Source: Saprospirales bacterium (GTDB lineage Bacteria > Bacteroidota > Bacteroidia > Chitinophagales > Saprospiraceae). Taken from it: DNA of 64,000 nt. The stretch covers positions 1 to 64,000 of the forward strand of contig PAAY01000097.1 of the NCBI GenBank assembly GCA_002698985.1, given 5' to 3'. Positions within the stretch are counted from its first letter, which is position 1, and each line of letters opens with the position of its first letter. The notes under the pieces were generated by a model. That model did no database searches and had not been told where the DNA came from. It saw only the letters and a list, made by a program, of their open reading frames with translations. This document shows, piece after piece, positions 7,494 through 17,800 of this stretch. Both the position numbers and the translations under genes were made by a program.

Positions 7494-8780
7494 ATGCGGA
7501 GGATGAATAGTGACATAGACAAAGCGTTTACCGACAGGGCATGGTCGGAGATGAAAGCCATGCTCGACCGGGAAATGCCCGTTGAGAATGAAAAGAAGAA
7601 ACCTGTCTTCTGGTGGTGGCTATCCGGCGCTCTTATCACCGGGTTGATTATCGGCGGACTGGGAATGTGGTACGTCGATGCAGGCAGTCATCAAAAAAAA
7701 CTTGTTCCTTCGGAAAATCCGGTTGAGGAGCCTTTGAACCGGAAAGCCCCTGTGGCAGCCAATACTCCGGCCCGTGAGAACCCGGCAGGGCCTTCATTTG
7801 CCGAAGGAAAATTTACCGAAGGAAAAAAGGCGCAGAAAAATGCAGCGCCCGTAAATACGCAAAGCTCGAAGAATGACTCACCTGAAGTGCAAATGCCGGT
7901 GAACAAGGCGGAGCTGTTGGCAGAATTGCCGGAAGCACCCACCAAAGGAGCCGCCGAAGCCAAGGTGGTAACTGCCGAAGATGAACTGCCTGCCCGGCGA
8001 AGCATGCTACCAGCAGTTCCACTCGACAATCCTGCCATGCCCCCGCTTAAGGCCCTGTCAGATGCAGAACCGGTTAGGGTGTTGTCGGCTGATCTTTCCG
8101 CTCCGAAACACAAGTCCTTTTACTTCGCTGCGCAACAGCATACGTCTTTGCGTGGCTTTGGTTTGGCGGCTGGTATTCAGCGGCACTACCCGCTGGGCAC
8201 ATCCCGGTGGGAGCTGAGCATTGGAGCCGGGTATTCGTACTTGCAGCGGCCGCTGTTCATCAGGCAGGAGGACACGATTTCGGTCACAAATTTTTTGGAA
8301 GTTGCCCATACGGAGTACGGTTTTGAACAAATCAACGCCGACCTTTTTGCTGCCGCCGAGGCCATCACCACCAATCGCAGGCAGGATCTGGCCATGCATT
8401 ATCTGGAATTGCCATTGTCTGTCAGCCGGTCTTTCAACGGCCGTTTCGGCGCCATGACGGGGGTGACACCTTCGGTCTTGCTGGCCACAGCACCGGAGCT
8501 GACCAGCGGCGGCCTTTTCCGGAACACCGCAAAAGCAGAATCAGCGATAGACATGGAGCCCGATCCGGGGTCTCCCTTTGCCAGTGATGCAGCCACCGTG
8601 GTACCCGTGCGTGGCTTTGACGTCAAGCTGAACGGTGGCGTGTATTACCGGATCAGCCCTGTTTGGAAGTTGTCGCTAAGTTACGAGCACGGCCTGGTGG
8701 ATGTACTGGAAGGCAACAAAACCAGGGAATACCACCGCTTTCTGCGGCTGGGCCTGAATTTCAATCCATCGGGAAAATAG
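7494..8780 (+). CDS. putative dual-membrane-spanning anti-sigma / outer-membrane beta-barrel protein (Dma-like)
   Basis: 428 residues from ATG 7494 (ATG 7503 is also possible). Order of parts: a short charged cytoplasmic segment (1-37) with a helix that could bind a sigma factor; one transmembrane helix (38-60, WWWLSGALITGLIIGGLGMWY); a ~145-residue linker rich in Ala, Pro, Glu and Lys; and a C-terminal beta-barrel-like domain (about 206-428) with alternating strands ending RFLRLGLNFNPSGK. No signal peptide replaces the internal helix. This matches the plan of Bacteroides Dma anti-sigma factors, which cross both membranes in one chain. Its position just after an ECF sigma gene supports that role. 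A simple PorT-like outer-membrane protein is the alternative, but would not explain the N-terminus. Confidence 0.65.
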   Translation: MRRMNSDIDKAFTDRAWSEMKAMLDREMPVENEKKKPVFWWWLSGALITGLIIGGLGMWYVDAGSHQKKLVPSENPVEEPLNRKAPVAANTPARENPAGPSFAEGKFTEGKKAQKNAAPVNTQSSKNDSPEVQMPVNKAELLAELPEAPTKGAAEAKVVTAEDELPARRSMLPAVPLDNPAMPPLKALSDAEPVRVLSADLSAPKHKSFYFAAQQHTSLRGFGLAAGIQRHYPLGTSRWELSIGAGYSYLQRPLFIRQEDTISVTNFLEVAHTEYGFEQINADLFAAAEAITTNRRQDLAMHYLELPLSVSRSFNGRFGAMTGVTPSVLLATAPELTSGGLFRNTAKAESAIDMEPDPGSPFASDAATVVPVRGFDVKLNGGVYYRISPVWKLSLSYEHGLVDVLEGNKTREYHRFLRLGLNFNPSGK

Positions 8781-8816
8781 CACGGGCATTTCATACCTTG
8801 GCGCCAAAACCGGCCC

Positions 8817-9986
8817 ATGCTGCAAAATCAAAAAGAACTTTTCGGAATTCCAGATGGGGTTCATTACCTCAACTGCGCCTACATGTCGCCATTGGCGGAA
8901 CCGGTTGTGGAAGCCGGTCAAAAAGGTCTGCTGCGAAAAACCAGGCCCTGGGAAGTCACTCCCCAGGATTTTTTCGATGAGGTGGAGGCGCTGAAGACTG
9001 CCTTCGCAGCGCTGCTGCAACCGGGAGTCTCTCCCGTCCCTTCCAATCGCATTGCCATCCTGCCTTCAGTTTCCTATGGCTTTGCCACGGTGATGAAAAA
9101 TGTGGAGCCGCAAGCCGGCAGTAAGATCGTCACTGTGGATGAGGTTTTCCCGAGTTCGTATTACACCTGGAAGCGCCTTGCTGACGACCACGGCATGGCA
9201 GTGCAGGTCGTCAAAGCGCCGGACAGTTCTGGAAGCAGGGCGCAGGCCTGGAACCAGGCCATCCTCGAGGCCATCGATGAAAAAACCGCAGTGGTCAGCC
9301 TGCCGCACATCCACTGGGCCAACGGCACCCGCTTCATGCTGGAAGAAATAGCCGCCAAAGCCCGTGCTGTTGGCGCCTGGCTGGTAGTTGATGGCACACA
9401 GTCGGTGGGTGTGCTGCCCTTTGACATGAAGGCCGTTCAGCCCGATGCGCTGATCTGCGCCGGCTACAAATGGCTGCTCGGACCTTACGGAATGAGCCTG
9501 GCCTGGTTCGGCCCCCGCCTCGACAATGGACGACCGCTGGAGGAAAACTGGATGCACCGGGAAGGCAGCGAAAATTTTGCGGGATTGGTGAATTACCAGG
9601 ACCAATACAAACCAGGTGCTGCCCGCTATTCCATGGGCGAGACGAGCTCCTTCATCCACATTCCCATGCAGCTGGCTGCCGTCAGACTCTTAGCGGGGTG
9701 GGGCATCGAAAACATACAGGATTATTGCAGCCGTTTGTCTTCTCCTTTCGCTGCGCAACTGGAGACGATGGGCTGTCAGTTGGAGGCGGAAGCGTGGCGC
9801 TCAGCCCACATTCTCGGTGTCAGATTGCCGGAATCACTTGACCAGGATGCCTTTGCCGAAGAACTGAAAAAACGCAAGGTATTCGTTTCCTACCGTGGCA
9901 GCTACCTGCGCATTTCCTGCCACTTATTCAATGATGAGCAAGACTTCGAGGAACTCTTGCAAGCAATGGGTGATTGTATTGGGTGA
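8817..9986 (+). CDS. class V aminotransferase-fold PLP enzyme (kynureninase/selenocysteine-lyase-like)
   Basis: 389 residues, fold type I. Lys218 in CAGYKWLLGP is the likely PLP lysine and Asp192 in VVDGTQSVG the conserved aspartate. The opening YLNCAYMSPL resembles the kynureninase and isopenicillin-N-epimerase-like branch of class V enzymes. No neighbouring pathway gene suggests a substrate. It starts 36 bases after the Dma-like gene, so it could be read through from the sigma operon. It is related in fold, but not closely, to the product of 4737-5942. Confidence 0.8.
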   Translation: MLQNQKELFGIPDGVHYLNCAYMSPLAEPVVEAGQKGLLRKTRPWEVTPQDFFDEVEALKTAFAALLQPGVSPVPSNRIAILPSVSYGFATVMKNVEPQAGSKIVTVDEVFPSSYYTWKRLADDHGMAVQVVKAPDSSGSRAQAWNQAILEAIDEKTAVVSLPHIHWANGTRFMLEEIAAKARAVGAWLVVDGTQSVGVLPFDMKAVQPDALICAGYKWLLGPYGMSLAWFGPRLDNGRPLEENWMHREGSENFAGLVNYQDQYKPGAARYSMGETSSFIHIPMQLAAVRLLAGWGIENIQDYCSRLSSPFAAQLETMGCQLEAEAWRSAHILGVRLPESLDQDAFAEELKKRKVFVSYRGSYLRISCHLFNDEQDFEELLQAMGDCIG

Positions 9987-10034
9987 AAAGAAGCTCAAAT
10001 TCCGCCACCCAACCTACAACTAACAACCTACAAC

Positions 10035-12434
10035 TTACAACATCAGATACACTTCCCCTTTCTGGCTCAGTGGGATGCGTTTGCCATTGTTCATGATCTC
10101 GTAGCTGATCCACCAGGCGTAGGTGCCGGGTTGGAGCTTTTTTCCTTTGAAACGGCCGTCCCAGCCCATTGATGGGTCGTAGGATTCAAAAAGCAGGTTA
10201 CCCCAGCGGTCAAAGACTTTCATTTCGAAATAGAAGATTTCACAGACCGGAAAGCTGCGGAACACATCGTTGATGCCATTGCCGTCAGGCGAAAAGGCGT
10301 TGGGAACATACAGGCAGGACTCGCAGGGCCGCAGGGAGATGGCATCTTCAAAAGAACAGCCGTTCAGCAGAACCGTAACCCGGTAATCGCCGGGTTGAAT
10401 GACCCGGAGCTTTGAATTCTGGCTGCCGTCGTTCCAGATGTAACTGGCACCGGGAATGGATGGCTCCAGCCAAATCACCTCGTTTTCGCAGATGTACTCG
10501 TAATTGGGCAGGATTGAGTCGGGGCGGAATTGGTAACTGATTTCGACGGTGTCAAATTCGATGCATCCGCTTTCGCCAACCTGCACCCAATAGGTTCCAG
10601 GCTCTGTGACGGTATAGGTCGGAGCGGTGCTGCCATCCTGCCAGAGGTAGTCCGCATTTTCGACGGTGGCGTCCAGGGTTGTTTTTTCGCCTTCACAGAG
10701 CAGCAGGTCTTCACCCAGGTCAAACTCGATGGTCAGGAAGTCCACCTGAATGGTATCGGCCACCTTGCACTGACCGGCGGTGGCTTCCACCCAGTAAGTG
10801 CCAGGTTCGATTACGCTGATGGTGTTTGCCGTACTGCCGGTGCTCCACAAAAAGTCATCTGCAAGTATCTGAGCCTGCAGCATCAGGGTCTCGCCGGCAC
10901 ATAGCACGGTGTCGTTGCCCAGTTCCAGTGGCACTTCGCCCAGCACTTCCACCTCGATGGTGTCACGGGCCTTGCAGCCCTGGCGGTCGGCTTCCACCCA
11001 ATAGGTTCCTGTGCTGTTCACGGTGAAGCTGTCCGATACGGTGCCGTTTTGCCAGAGGAAGGTGGCGTCGTCTACTTCGGGTTTCAGGGTCAGGCTTTCA
11101 CCGGCGCACAGCAGGGTGTCATTGCCGAGGTTCAGTTGGAGGCTGTCGGGGCCGAGGCGGATGACCCAGAGGTCGCGCTGGCCCTTGTTGCCCGGCAGGT
11201 CGATGTCATCAGAGAGAGAGGAGCCGGCGGCAAAAAAGCCTTCTCCCGGAATGAAGCCCGTGGTGTAAAAGCGGTCGTCCTGGCTGCCGCCAAAGTTCTT
11301 TTCCCAGAGGAGGGCTCCGTTGTCGTCGAGCTTGAGGAGCCATCCGTCTTTGATGCCGTAATTGTTGGAAACGTCGCCGGACATCGATGAGCTGAACCCC
11401 GAAATGAGGTAGCCATCTTCCGCTTCGGCAATGCCAAAGGCCCGGTCTTCCTGCGCTCCGCCATAGGTTTGGGTCCAGGTGATGTTTCCATCGGCATCCA
11501 GGCGGAGAATCCAGCAATCGTAGCTGCCGTTGTTTCCCGGCACATCCCCGCTGGTGGAGAGCGTGGCACCGGTGATGATGCAGCCTCCGTCCGCCGTACC
11601 CAGGCTGTTGTAAGCCCTTTCTTCAAAAGGCCCGCCGTAGTTCTTTGCCCAGATGAGGTTGCCGTCAGGCGAAAGTTTCAGCACCCAGTAATCGTAAAAG
11701 CCGATGCTGCCGGTAATGTCTCCATCGTCGGAAAAACTGGAGCCGGTGATGAGCAGGTTGCCGTTGTCAGACAGGCTTGGCGAGTAGGCCCAGTCGGCAA
11801 GGCTACCGCCGTAGGTCTTTGACCAGAGCAGGTTGCCGTCGCCGTCAATTTTGAAGATCCAGTAGTCGAAATCGCCCTGGTTTTGCTGGAGGTCGCCGTC
11901 CTTGCTTTGGGCGTAGCCGGCCACCACGAAGCCGCCGGGCACCGGAATGATCTTCTCTGCGCTTTCGTTGTCGGAGCCACCGTAGCACCTGGCCCAGACG
12001 ATGTTGCCCGCAGGGCTAAGGCGCAAAATCCACACATCTTCCTGGCCGTGGTTCCCGTTCACCTGCCCGTCTGCTGAACTGGTGCTGCCGAGCAGAAGCA
12101 AATCGCCGTCTGGCAGTTCCAGCACCGATTTGGCGATTTCATTGGCCGTGCCGCCATAGGTTTTTTCCCAAAGGATGTTGCCTGCGGAATCCAATTTGAG
12201 CAGCCAGTAGTCCCGGTTGCCGAAATTGCCGGTGGGGTCTCCGTCGGTGCTGTTGGTGTAACCGGCAACCAGCAGGCTGCCGTCAGAAGCGTGGATGGCG
12301 GCGTTGGCCTGCTCGTTGCCACTGCCCCCGTAGTTCTTGCTCCACAGCGGAATGACGCACTCCTTTTGCTGGGCAAGGCATTGCGCAGCGAAGAAGAGAA
12401 ACAGAAAGCTAAGTTTCGGGGCAAGTGTTGGCAT
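10035..12434 (-). CDS. T9SS type B sorted surface protein with repeated beta-propeller-like and Ig-like units
   Basis: 799 residues from the ATG at 12434 (MPTLAPKLSFLFLFFAAQCLAQ, a signal peptide). The N-terminal half holds seven copies of a ~58-residue unit beginning [NTC][YF]GG and ending W[LVI][LI][RK]L, as in secreted beta-propeller proteins. Next come about four repeats with LGND.LLCAGE..TL and YWV, Ig-like segments common in gliding-associated proteins. The last ~90 residues are a gliding-motility C-terminal (CHU_C) domain: YVPNAFSPDGNGINDVF and RWGNLLFES. The product should be exported by Sec, moved through T9SS and displayed or released at the cell surface. The ligand is unknown. Confidence 0.9.
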   Translation of the reverse strand: MPTLAPKLSFLFLFFAAQCLAQQKECVIPLWSKNYGGSGNEQANAAIHASDGSLLVAGYTNSTDGDPTGNFGNRDYWLLKLDSAGNILWEKTYGGTANEIAKSVLELPDGDLLLLGSTSSADGQVNGNHGQEDVWILRLSPAGNIVWARCYGGSDNESAEKIIPVPGGFVVAGYAQSKDGDLQQNQGDFDYWIFKIDGDGNLLWSKTYGGSLADWAYSPSLSDNGNLLITGSSFSDDGDITGSIGFYDYWVLKLSPDGNLIWAKNYGGPFEERAYNSLGTADGGCIITGATLSTSGDVPGNNGSYDCWILRLDADGNITWTQTYGGAQEDRAFGIAEAEDGYLISGFSSSMSGDVSNNYGIKDGWLLKLDDNGALLWEKNFGGSQDDRFYTTGFIPGEGFFAAGSSLSDDIDLPGNKGQRDLWVIRLGPDSLQLNLGNDTLLCAGESLTLKPEVDDATFLWQNGTVSDSFTVNSTGTYWVEADRQGCKARDTIEVEVLGEVPLELGNDTVLCAGETLMLQAQILADDFLWSTGSTANTISVIEPGTYWVEATAGQCKVADTIQVDFLTIEFDLGEDLLLCEGEKTTLDATVENADYLWQDGSTAPTYTVTEPGTYWVQVGESGCIEFDTVEISYQFRPDSILPNYEYICENEVIWLEPSIPGASYIWNDGSQNSKLRVIQPGDYRVTVLLNGCSFEDAISLRPCESCLYVPNAFSPDGNGINDVFRSFPVCEIFYFEMKVFDRWGNLLFESYDPSMGWDGRFKGKKLQPGTYAWWISYEIMNNGKRIPLSQKGEVYLML

Positions 12435-12452
12435 GTGAGCAGAATTAGGCGG

Positions 12453-12460
12453 CAAATTTA
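12453..12460 (-). promoter_or_regulatory. -7 element of the T9SS type B gene
   Basis: The complement reads TAAATTTG, an exact TAnnTTTG match 18 bases before the ATG at 12434. No convincing -33 element was found. It supports the shorter start. Confidence 0.5.
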
Positions 12461-12559
12461 AGCGGCCATGACTGGGGTGCTCCGGGCTGCGTGTTTTTTA
12501 TTCATCGTCGCAATGACAAAACAAGGCGGGTGATATTTGAAGGGCTGTAAATTCTCCTG

Positions 12560-12588
12560 TTGATTGGCAGGCCCGTTTTATATCTTTG
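12560..12588 (+). promoter_or_regulatory. promoter of the coiled-coil protein gene
   Basis: TTG at 12560-12562, 18 bases, then TATCTTTG at 12581-12588, matching the Bacteroidota consensus. The first start codon is 42 bases further on. Confidence 0.6.
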
Positions 12589-12630
12589 CCCGAATCGTGA
12601 AAAATTCACTGAACCGAACAACCTTTCTTC

Positions 12631-13179
12631 ATGCAACAAAATATGAAAGCCATCTTCGGCAACGGCGACCTGGACGAGAAGTCCGTAAATTTTCTGGTGG
12701 CAGCCCTCGAAAAGAACAACCTTCCCGGCTTTGATTACCTGGAGTTCAAACTGTCTCTCGGCAAACTCCGCCAGCTGAACATGGACGAGGAAACAGCCAT
12801 TAAATCGGCTTTCGCAACAGCCTCAACGCTGGGCCTTACCAAAGAAACCCTGCTGAAAACCGGAAAGCACTACCTGGAAGTGCTGGCCAATGAGAAAAAA
12901 CAGTTCGATGCCGCTTTGAAGAAGCAGCTCGAAAAAAGGGTGACGAACAAAAAGGCCGAGGTGGAAAAACTGCAGGCGCAAATTGGCAAATGGGAAGAGG
13001 AAATCAGGAAACTCCAGGAAAACATTGCCAAAGCCCAAGAAATCATCGCCCAGGCCGATAGCAACATTGCAGCGGAAATGAGCAAGATCGAGACTACCCG
13101 GAAGAATTTTGAAGCCACCCACAAAAACATTCTTTCACAGGTTGCACAGGACCTCGAAAACATCGAAAAATACCTGTGA
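12631..13179 (+). CDS. coiled-coil protein of unknown function
   Basis: 182 residues (178 if the second Met at 12643 is used). Residues 1-75 form a compact helical segment (FGNGDLDEKSVNFLVAALEK). From about 85 onward the sequence is a long heptad-patterned coiled coil rich in Lys, Glu and Gln (KAEVEKLQAQIGKWEEEIRK). No signal peptide or membrane helix, so cytoplasmic. No family was recognised. It precedes the DinB-fold gene by 27 bases and may share its transcript. Confidence 0.7.
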   Translation: MQQNMKAIFGNGDLDEKSVNFLVAALEKNNLPGFDYLEFKLSLGKLRQLNMDEETAIKSAFATASTLGLTKETLLKTGKHYLEVLANEKKQFDAALKKQLEKRVTNKKAEVEKLQAQIGKWEEEIRKLQENIAKAQEIIAQADSNIAAEMSKIETTRKNFEATHKNILSQVAQDLENIEKYL

Positions 13180-13206
13180 CGTAAAACCAGTAAATAAACA
13201 ACAGCT

Positions 13207-13737
13207 ATGAACTGCAAAGAGGGTACACAAATCATCGTGGACCAAATGACCGATGTTCTTGGTAAACTCGATGCCGGGGCTTACGCCCAACCCCTCCAAC
13301 TCTTCAACGGTTCCACCATTGGCCAGCACTTCCGGCACATCATTGATTTTTACGGTTGTCTTGCTCGCGGACTGAATGAAGGCCGCATCGATTACGCAAG
13401 GCGTGAACGGGATAAAAGAATAGAGACCAACCCAGCCTACGCTTCAGAAATGCTGCTGGCCTATACCGGTGAAATAAAGCATTGTGATGAAAGTGAAGAA
13501 GTGCAAATTCTGGCTGATTTCAGCGCCGATCTTAATGCCGAAAGGCCTGTCGTGAAATCAACCCTGGCACGGGAACTCATGTATGCCTATGACCACGCCG
13601 TTCACCACCTGGCCATGATCAAGATGGGCCTGAAAACCCTGAACGCCAACATCGAGCTGCAGGACGAACTCGGTGTGGCTCCTTCCACACTGAAGTATTG
13701 GAAGGAAGGGGGAGGAACTGAAGAACTGAAGATTTGA
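13207..13737 (+). CDS. DinB-superfamily protein
   Basis: 176 residues. It shows the four-helix DinB/YfiT pattern with a potential metal site made of histidines: GQHFRHIIDF (His41, His44) and AYDHAVHHLAMIKMG (His130, His133, His134). DinB-like proteins include thiol-dependent transferases and metal hydrolases; the specific activity cannot be read from the sequence. The C-terminus (EGGGTEELKI) runs into the repeat that follows, so the last residues may be repeat-derived. Confidence 0.75.
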   Translation: MNCKEGTQIIVDQMTDVLGKLDAGAYAQPLQLFNGSTIGQHFRHIIDFYGCLARGLNEGRIDYARRERDKRIETNPAYASEMLLAYTGEIKHCDESEEVQILADFSADLNAERPVVKSTLARELMYAYDHAVHHLAMIKMGLKTLNANIELQDELGVAPSTLKYWKEGGGTEELKI

Positions 13738-13761
13738 AGAACTGAAGATTTGAGGAACTGA
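13719..13761. repeat. short tandem repeat gaactgaagattt
   Basis: About three imperfect copies of a 15-18-base unit (gaactgaagatttgaa) spanning the end of the DinB-like gene and the following DNA. The repeat appears to have altered the gene's 3' end. Confidence 0.7.
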
Positions 13762-13809
13762 GTGTACTGCAAAAAGTCATTTTCGATTGGAGTTGCCTGC
13801 AAGTACTGT

Positions 13810-13939
13810 TGGTTGAGAGAGGTTGAGGTTAGCCTGTCCCGAGTATCGGGAGCCTATAGCCTTGGTTTAGAGGGGTTTAGGGGCGTTCTGGTGCAACCTC
13901 TCTAAACCTCTCTAAACTTCTCTCAACCCCTCTCAACCA
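13810..13939. repeat. long imperfect inverted repeat upstream of prmA
   Basis: Outer arms tggttgagagaggttgag (13810-13827) and ctcaacccctctcaacca (13922-13939) are nearly complementary. Inner arms built from ggtttagagg and cctctctaaac extend the pairing, and a cccgagtatcggg palindrome sits within. The words recur in other gaps of the window. Confidence 0.65.
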
Positions 13940-13941
13940 CC

Positions 13942-13965
13942 GAGCGCACTTTTTGCAGTGCGCTC
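13942..13965. repeat. 9-bp perfect hairpin just upstream of prmA
   Basis: gagcgcact (13942-13950) and agtgcgctc (13957-13965) form a perfect stem with a six-base loop, ending 31 bases before the prmA start codon. It could act as a terminator-like barrier or in a leader. Confidence 0.6.
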
Positions 13966-13996
13966 AATCCTCAAATCCTCAACCATTCAACCACCA

Positions 13997-14821
13997 ATGG
14001 ATTATTACTGTTACGAAGTTCGTTGCGAATCCGGGCAGGCAGAAGCCTTGCTGGGGCTTTTGAGCGCCTTTCCTTTTGACTCATTTGAAGAAGGAGAGGG
14101 TGGTCTCAAAGCCTACATTCCGGCAGCGCTCCAAACAGCTGATTTACTGGCTGAGGTAGAAGAGCTGAAAAAGCTCATGCCCTTTGAATTGTCCGTTTCC
14201 TTCGTCAAAGGTGAGAACTGGAACGAAGTCTGGGAATCGAACTTCCATCCGGTGGTGGTGGATGACTTTTGCGCTGTGCGGGCAGGCTTTCACAAGCCCA
14301 TCAGCGGGGTGCAGCACGAGATCATCATCGACCCGAAAATGGCTTTCGGAACCGGACACCACGAAACAACTTTTGCGGTCATGAAAATGATGCGGGAGGT
14401 TGATTTCAGGGGCAAAAGGGTGCTGGACTACGGTTGCGGAACCGGTATTCTGGCCATTCTGGCCTCCTTCCTCGAAGCCGATTCCATCGATGCTGTCGAT
14501 ATCGAGGAGCCCGCATTTGAGAACACCGTTGACAACTGTCGCATCAACAAAGTTGTCAATGTCAATGCCTTTCACGGTGATCTGGATGCCGTGCCACCGG
14601 CCAACTACGACATTGTACTTGCCAATATCAACCGGAATGTAATTTTGAGCTCCCTGGCCTCGTTACACGCCCGGCTGAAACAAGGTGGCCTACTGATCAC
14701 CTCCGGATACCTGGTGGAAGACGGCGAGATCATGGCCGATGCCTTTCACGAGCACGGTTTTAGCGTTAATCAGCTGGCCCGCAACAACAATTGGCTGGCC
14801 GTAAAATGTACCCGACTGTAA
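13997..14821 (+). CDS. prmA: ribosomal protein L11 methyltransferase
   Basis: 274 residues from ATG 13997 (MDYYCYEVRC). The frame is open 13 codons further up, but that stretch is repeat DNA. An N-terminal substrate-recognition domain (1-65) is followed by a Rossmann methyltransferase domain with the PrmA signature DPKMAFGTGHHETT at 112-125, the SAM-binding DYGCGTGILAILA at 144-156, and NINRN in the active-site loop. It trimethylates amino groups of ribosomal protein L11 using SAM. The next gene begins 14 bases downstream. Confidence 0.95.
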   Translation: MDYYCYEVRCESGQAEALLGLLSAFPFDSFEEGEGGLKAYIPAALQTADLLAEVEELKKLMPFELSVSFVKGENWNEVWESNFHPVVVDDFCAVRAGFHKPISGVQHEIIIDPKMAFGTGHHETTFAVMKMMREVDFRGKRVLDYGCGTGILAILASFLEADSIDAVDIEEPAFENTVDNCRINKVVNVNAFHGDLDAVPPANYDIVLANINRNVILSSLASLHARLKQGGLLITSGYLVEDGEIMADAFHEHGFSVNQLARNNNWLAVKCTRL

Positions 14822-14835
14822 ATCTTACATTGTAA

Positions 14836-17800
14836 ATGAGAATTTTCTCCTTCTTCGCAATACTCTTTCTGCTTTCACAAGTCTCTCAGGCCCAGCGTTT
14901 AGAAGCATTTTCCGAAGGGCAAAACAAGTACCTCGAAGAGCTCAAAACTTACATGACCGCCTCCAAAAACAGCAAGATGGAGGACCTGTACGAGACCTTT
15001 GAGAAAAATGTCAAATCCGGGGTATTCAGCCCGGAGGAGGTGGAACAAACCCGCCTGACCGGCAACCTGATGCTGGGGCTGCGCATGACCGCCAACCCCT
15101 ATTTCACCAGATACCTTGAAGTGCTGACTGTCATCAAGAATGCCGAGAACGGGGCGGAGCGTTTTGCCAGCTGGCACCAGGTACTCGACAGCATGCTGGT
15201 AAACGTGGAAAACAGGAAGGTGAAACCCGTCAGCGATTTTCTGGAATTCAGTTTTAATTTCTTCGATAAAAATGCCATCGACTATTCGAAGGTGGGAACT
15301 ATCTGGCTTGCCGATGCAACAGACTACAAGCTGGTTTTCGAAGAGAAAGAGCCCCGTCTGATTTACGATGAACTGAACCTGATCGCCACCCGGAAAGAAG
15401 ATTCCATCGTCATCAAAAACACCAGCGGCGTCTTTTACCCTTTTGAGCAAATCTGGAGAGGGAAAGGGGGTGTCGTTACCTGGGAGCGCTTTGGCCTCGA
15501 TCCCGAAGTGCATGCCGAACTGGGTGCCTATGAGATAGAGACGAAAAAGAGTTTGTACGAAGTGCAGGAGGCGAAAATGCATTATCCCCTCTTCTTCGGC
15601 AACAAGCCCGTCGAGGGAAAATTTGCCGACAAGCTGGTTTCACAAAACCTGGCTACAGGCGGCTCCTACCCCCGCTTCGAATCCAAAGAGGAACTGATAG
15701 AGATCCGGAACATTGGTGAAGGCATTGGCCTCAAAGCGGGTTTCAGGCTGGAGGGCACCACCGTTTATGGCTTCGGAAATGGGGACGCCAAGGCTGTCTT
15801 CGACCTCCGCAACAAAGCGGGTGACCTGGTGTTCCGGGGCCGTTCGAGGCTCTTCACGGTGCGGCGGGAGGAACGCCTGACGGGAGAAGGGGTGGAGGCC
15901 ACCGTTTATTTTGAACAGGACTCCATTTATCACCCTTCGGTAAACGTCCGTTTCGACATTCCCCAGCGCAGCCTCCAACTGACCAGGGGCAACAGGGGCT
16001 CGGACCGGAACCCGTTTTACTCCTCCTTCCACAACATCAACGTGGACGTGGACCGCATCGACTTCCTCATTGACAAGGACAGCATATATTTCAACAAGCA
16101 GGGCCTGGGCTACAACAAGCGGGAGGTGCCAGTGGTGTTTGAGTCCCTGAATTATTTCGAGGAGAGCGATTACCGCCGTCTGCAAAACATTGCGACGACA
16201 AACCCCATTGCCCTGCTGAAAATTGCCTACGAAGAAACCGGCGAGCGGGTCTTCGATGCGGACCGCCTGGCCCGGAAGCTGAATCCCAATTTCAGCGTGG
16301 AGAACATCAACTCGCTGCTCTACGACCTGGTGTCGAAAGGCTTTGTGAATTACGATGCTGAAAAACAGCAGGTGGAACTCAAGGACAAGGTTTTCCTCTA
16401 CGCCGATGCCAGCCAGAAAAAGGTGGATTACGACAACCTGAAGATCATTTCGGAAACAAAAGAAACCAACGCCGAATTCGACCTCGTCAATCAAATCATG
16501 CAGATCAACGGCGTGACCAGTATCGAATTGAGCGCCACGCAAAGAGTGGGATTGCGCCCCTTCGGAAACAGCATCCGGATGCGCCGCAACCGTGACTTCG
16601 ATTTCGACGGGCGCCTTTTTGCCGGCTTCACCGCCTTCAGCGGCAAAGACTTTCACTTCGAGTACGATAAATTCCAGGTGGTGATGGATTCCGTTCGCTT
16701 TTTCGACGTGTTTTTACCGACGGGCGAAGTGAGCAAAAACGGGCAGCCGGTGGCAAATTCCATTGGTTCCAGAATCGAACACCTGACCGGAGTGCTGCTC
16801 ATCGATGCGCCCAACAACAAATCCGGAAAGGACGACATCGAGATTTTCCCCAACCTGGAAAGCAAGGAATCTTCCTATGTTTTTTACGACTATGAAGGAA
16901 CCAAAGGAGGCGCTTACACAAGAGACAGCTTTTACTTCAAGCTGGACCCCTTCAGCCTGAAAAGGCTGGACAAGATCAGGGCCAGCGACCTGGAGTTTGA
17001 CGGGGAAATGGTGTCGGCGGGCATCTTCCCGGTTTTCCGTGAAAAACTTTTGCTGCAGGAAGACACTTCGCTCGGTTTTATCACCAACACCCCTGCCGGT
17101 GGTTTTCCAACCTACCAGGGCAAGGGCAATTTCAAGGGCGAGATCAGCCTCAGCAACAAAGGCTTCCTGGGCTCGGGAACGCTCAGCTATCTGGGAGCTG
17201 TCGTCCACAGTGAAGACCTGGTGTTCATGCCAAAACAGCTAACGGGCTCCGCCAAAGAATTCAACCTGGCAGAAACCCGGACCGCTGAACTCGAGGTGCC
17301 CAAAGCCCACGGTGTGGATGTGCAGATCGACTGGCAGCCCTACCTCGACAGCATGTACGTTACTTCCAAAGAGGCTCCTTTTGAATTGTTTCAGGAGGGA
17401 TTGCACACGCTCAAAGGAACCCTGATCCTGACTCCGGGCGGGTTGAAAGCGCGTGGACTCTTTGACTGGGAAAAAGCCTCCATGAGCTCCGACCTGTTCA
17501 GTTTCGGGCATTTTTCGGCACACGCTGACACCACCGACCTCAAGATCAAGGCTTTTAATTCTGATGAACTGGCACTGACCACCAGCGACCTGAAAGGCGA
17601 TGTGGATTTCGTGGAACAAAAAGGCACTTTCAAGGCCAACCAGGAATTCCTCACCACCACCTTGCCTTACAACCAGTACGAAACCAGCTTCAATGAATTC
17701 GACTGGGACATGAAAGCCGAAACCGTGACTTTCAAAACGCTGGAGGACAAACTGGGCAGCTTTCTGAGCATCCACCCCGATCAGGATTCACTCGTATTTC

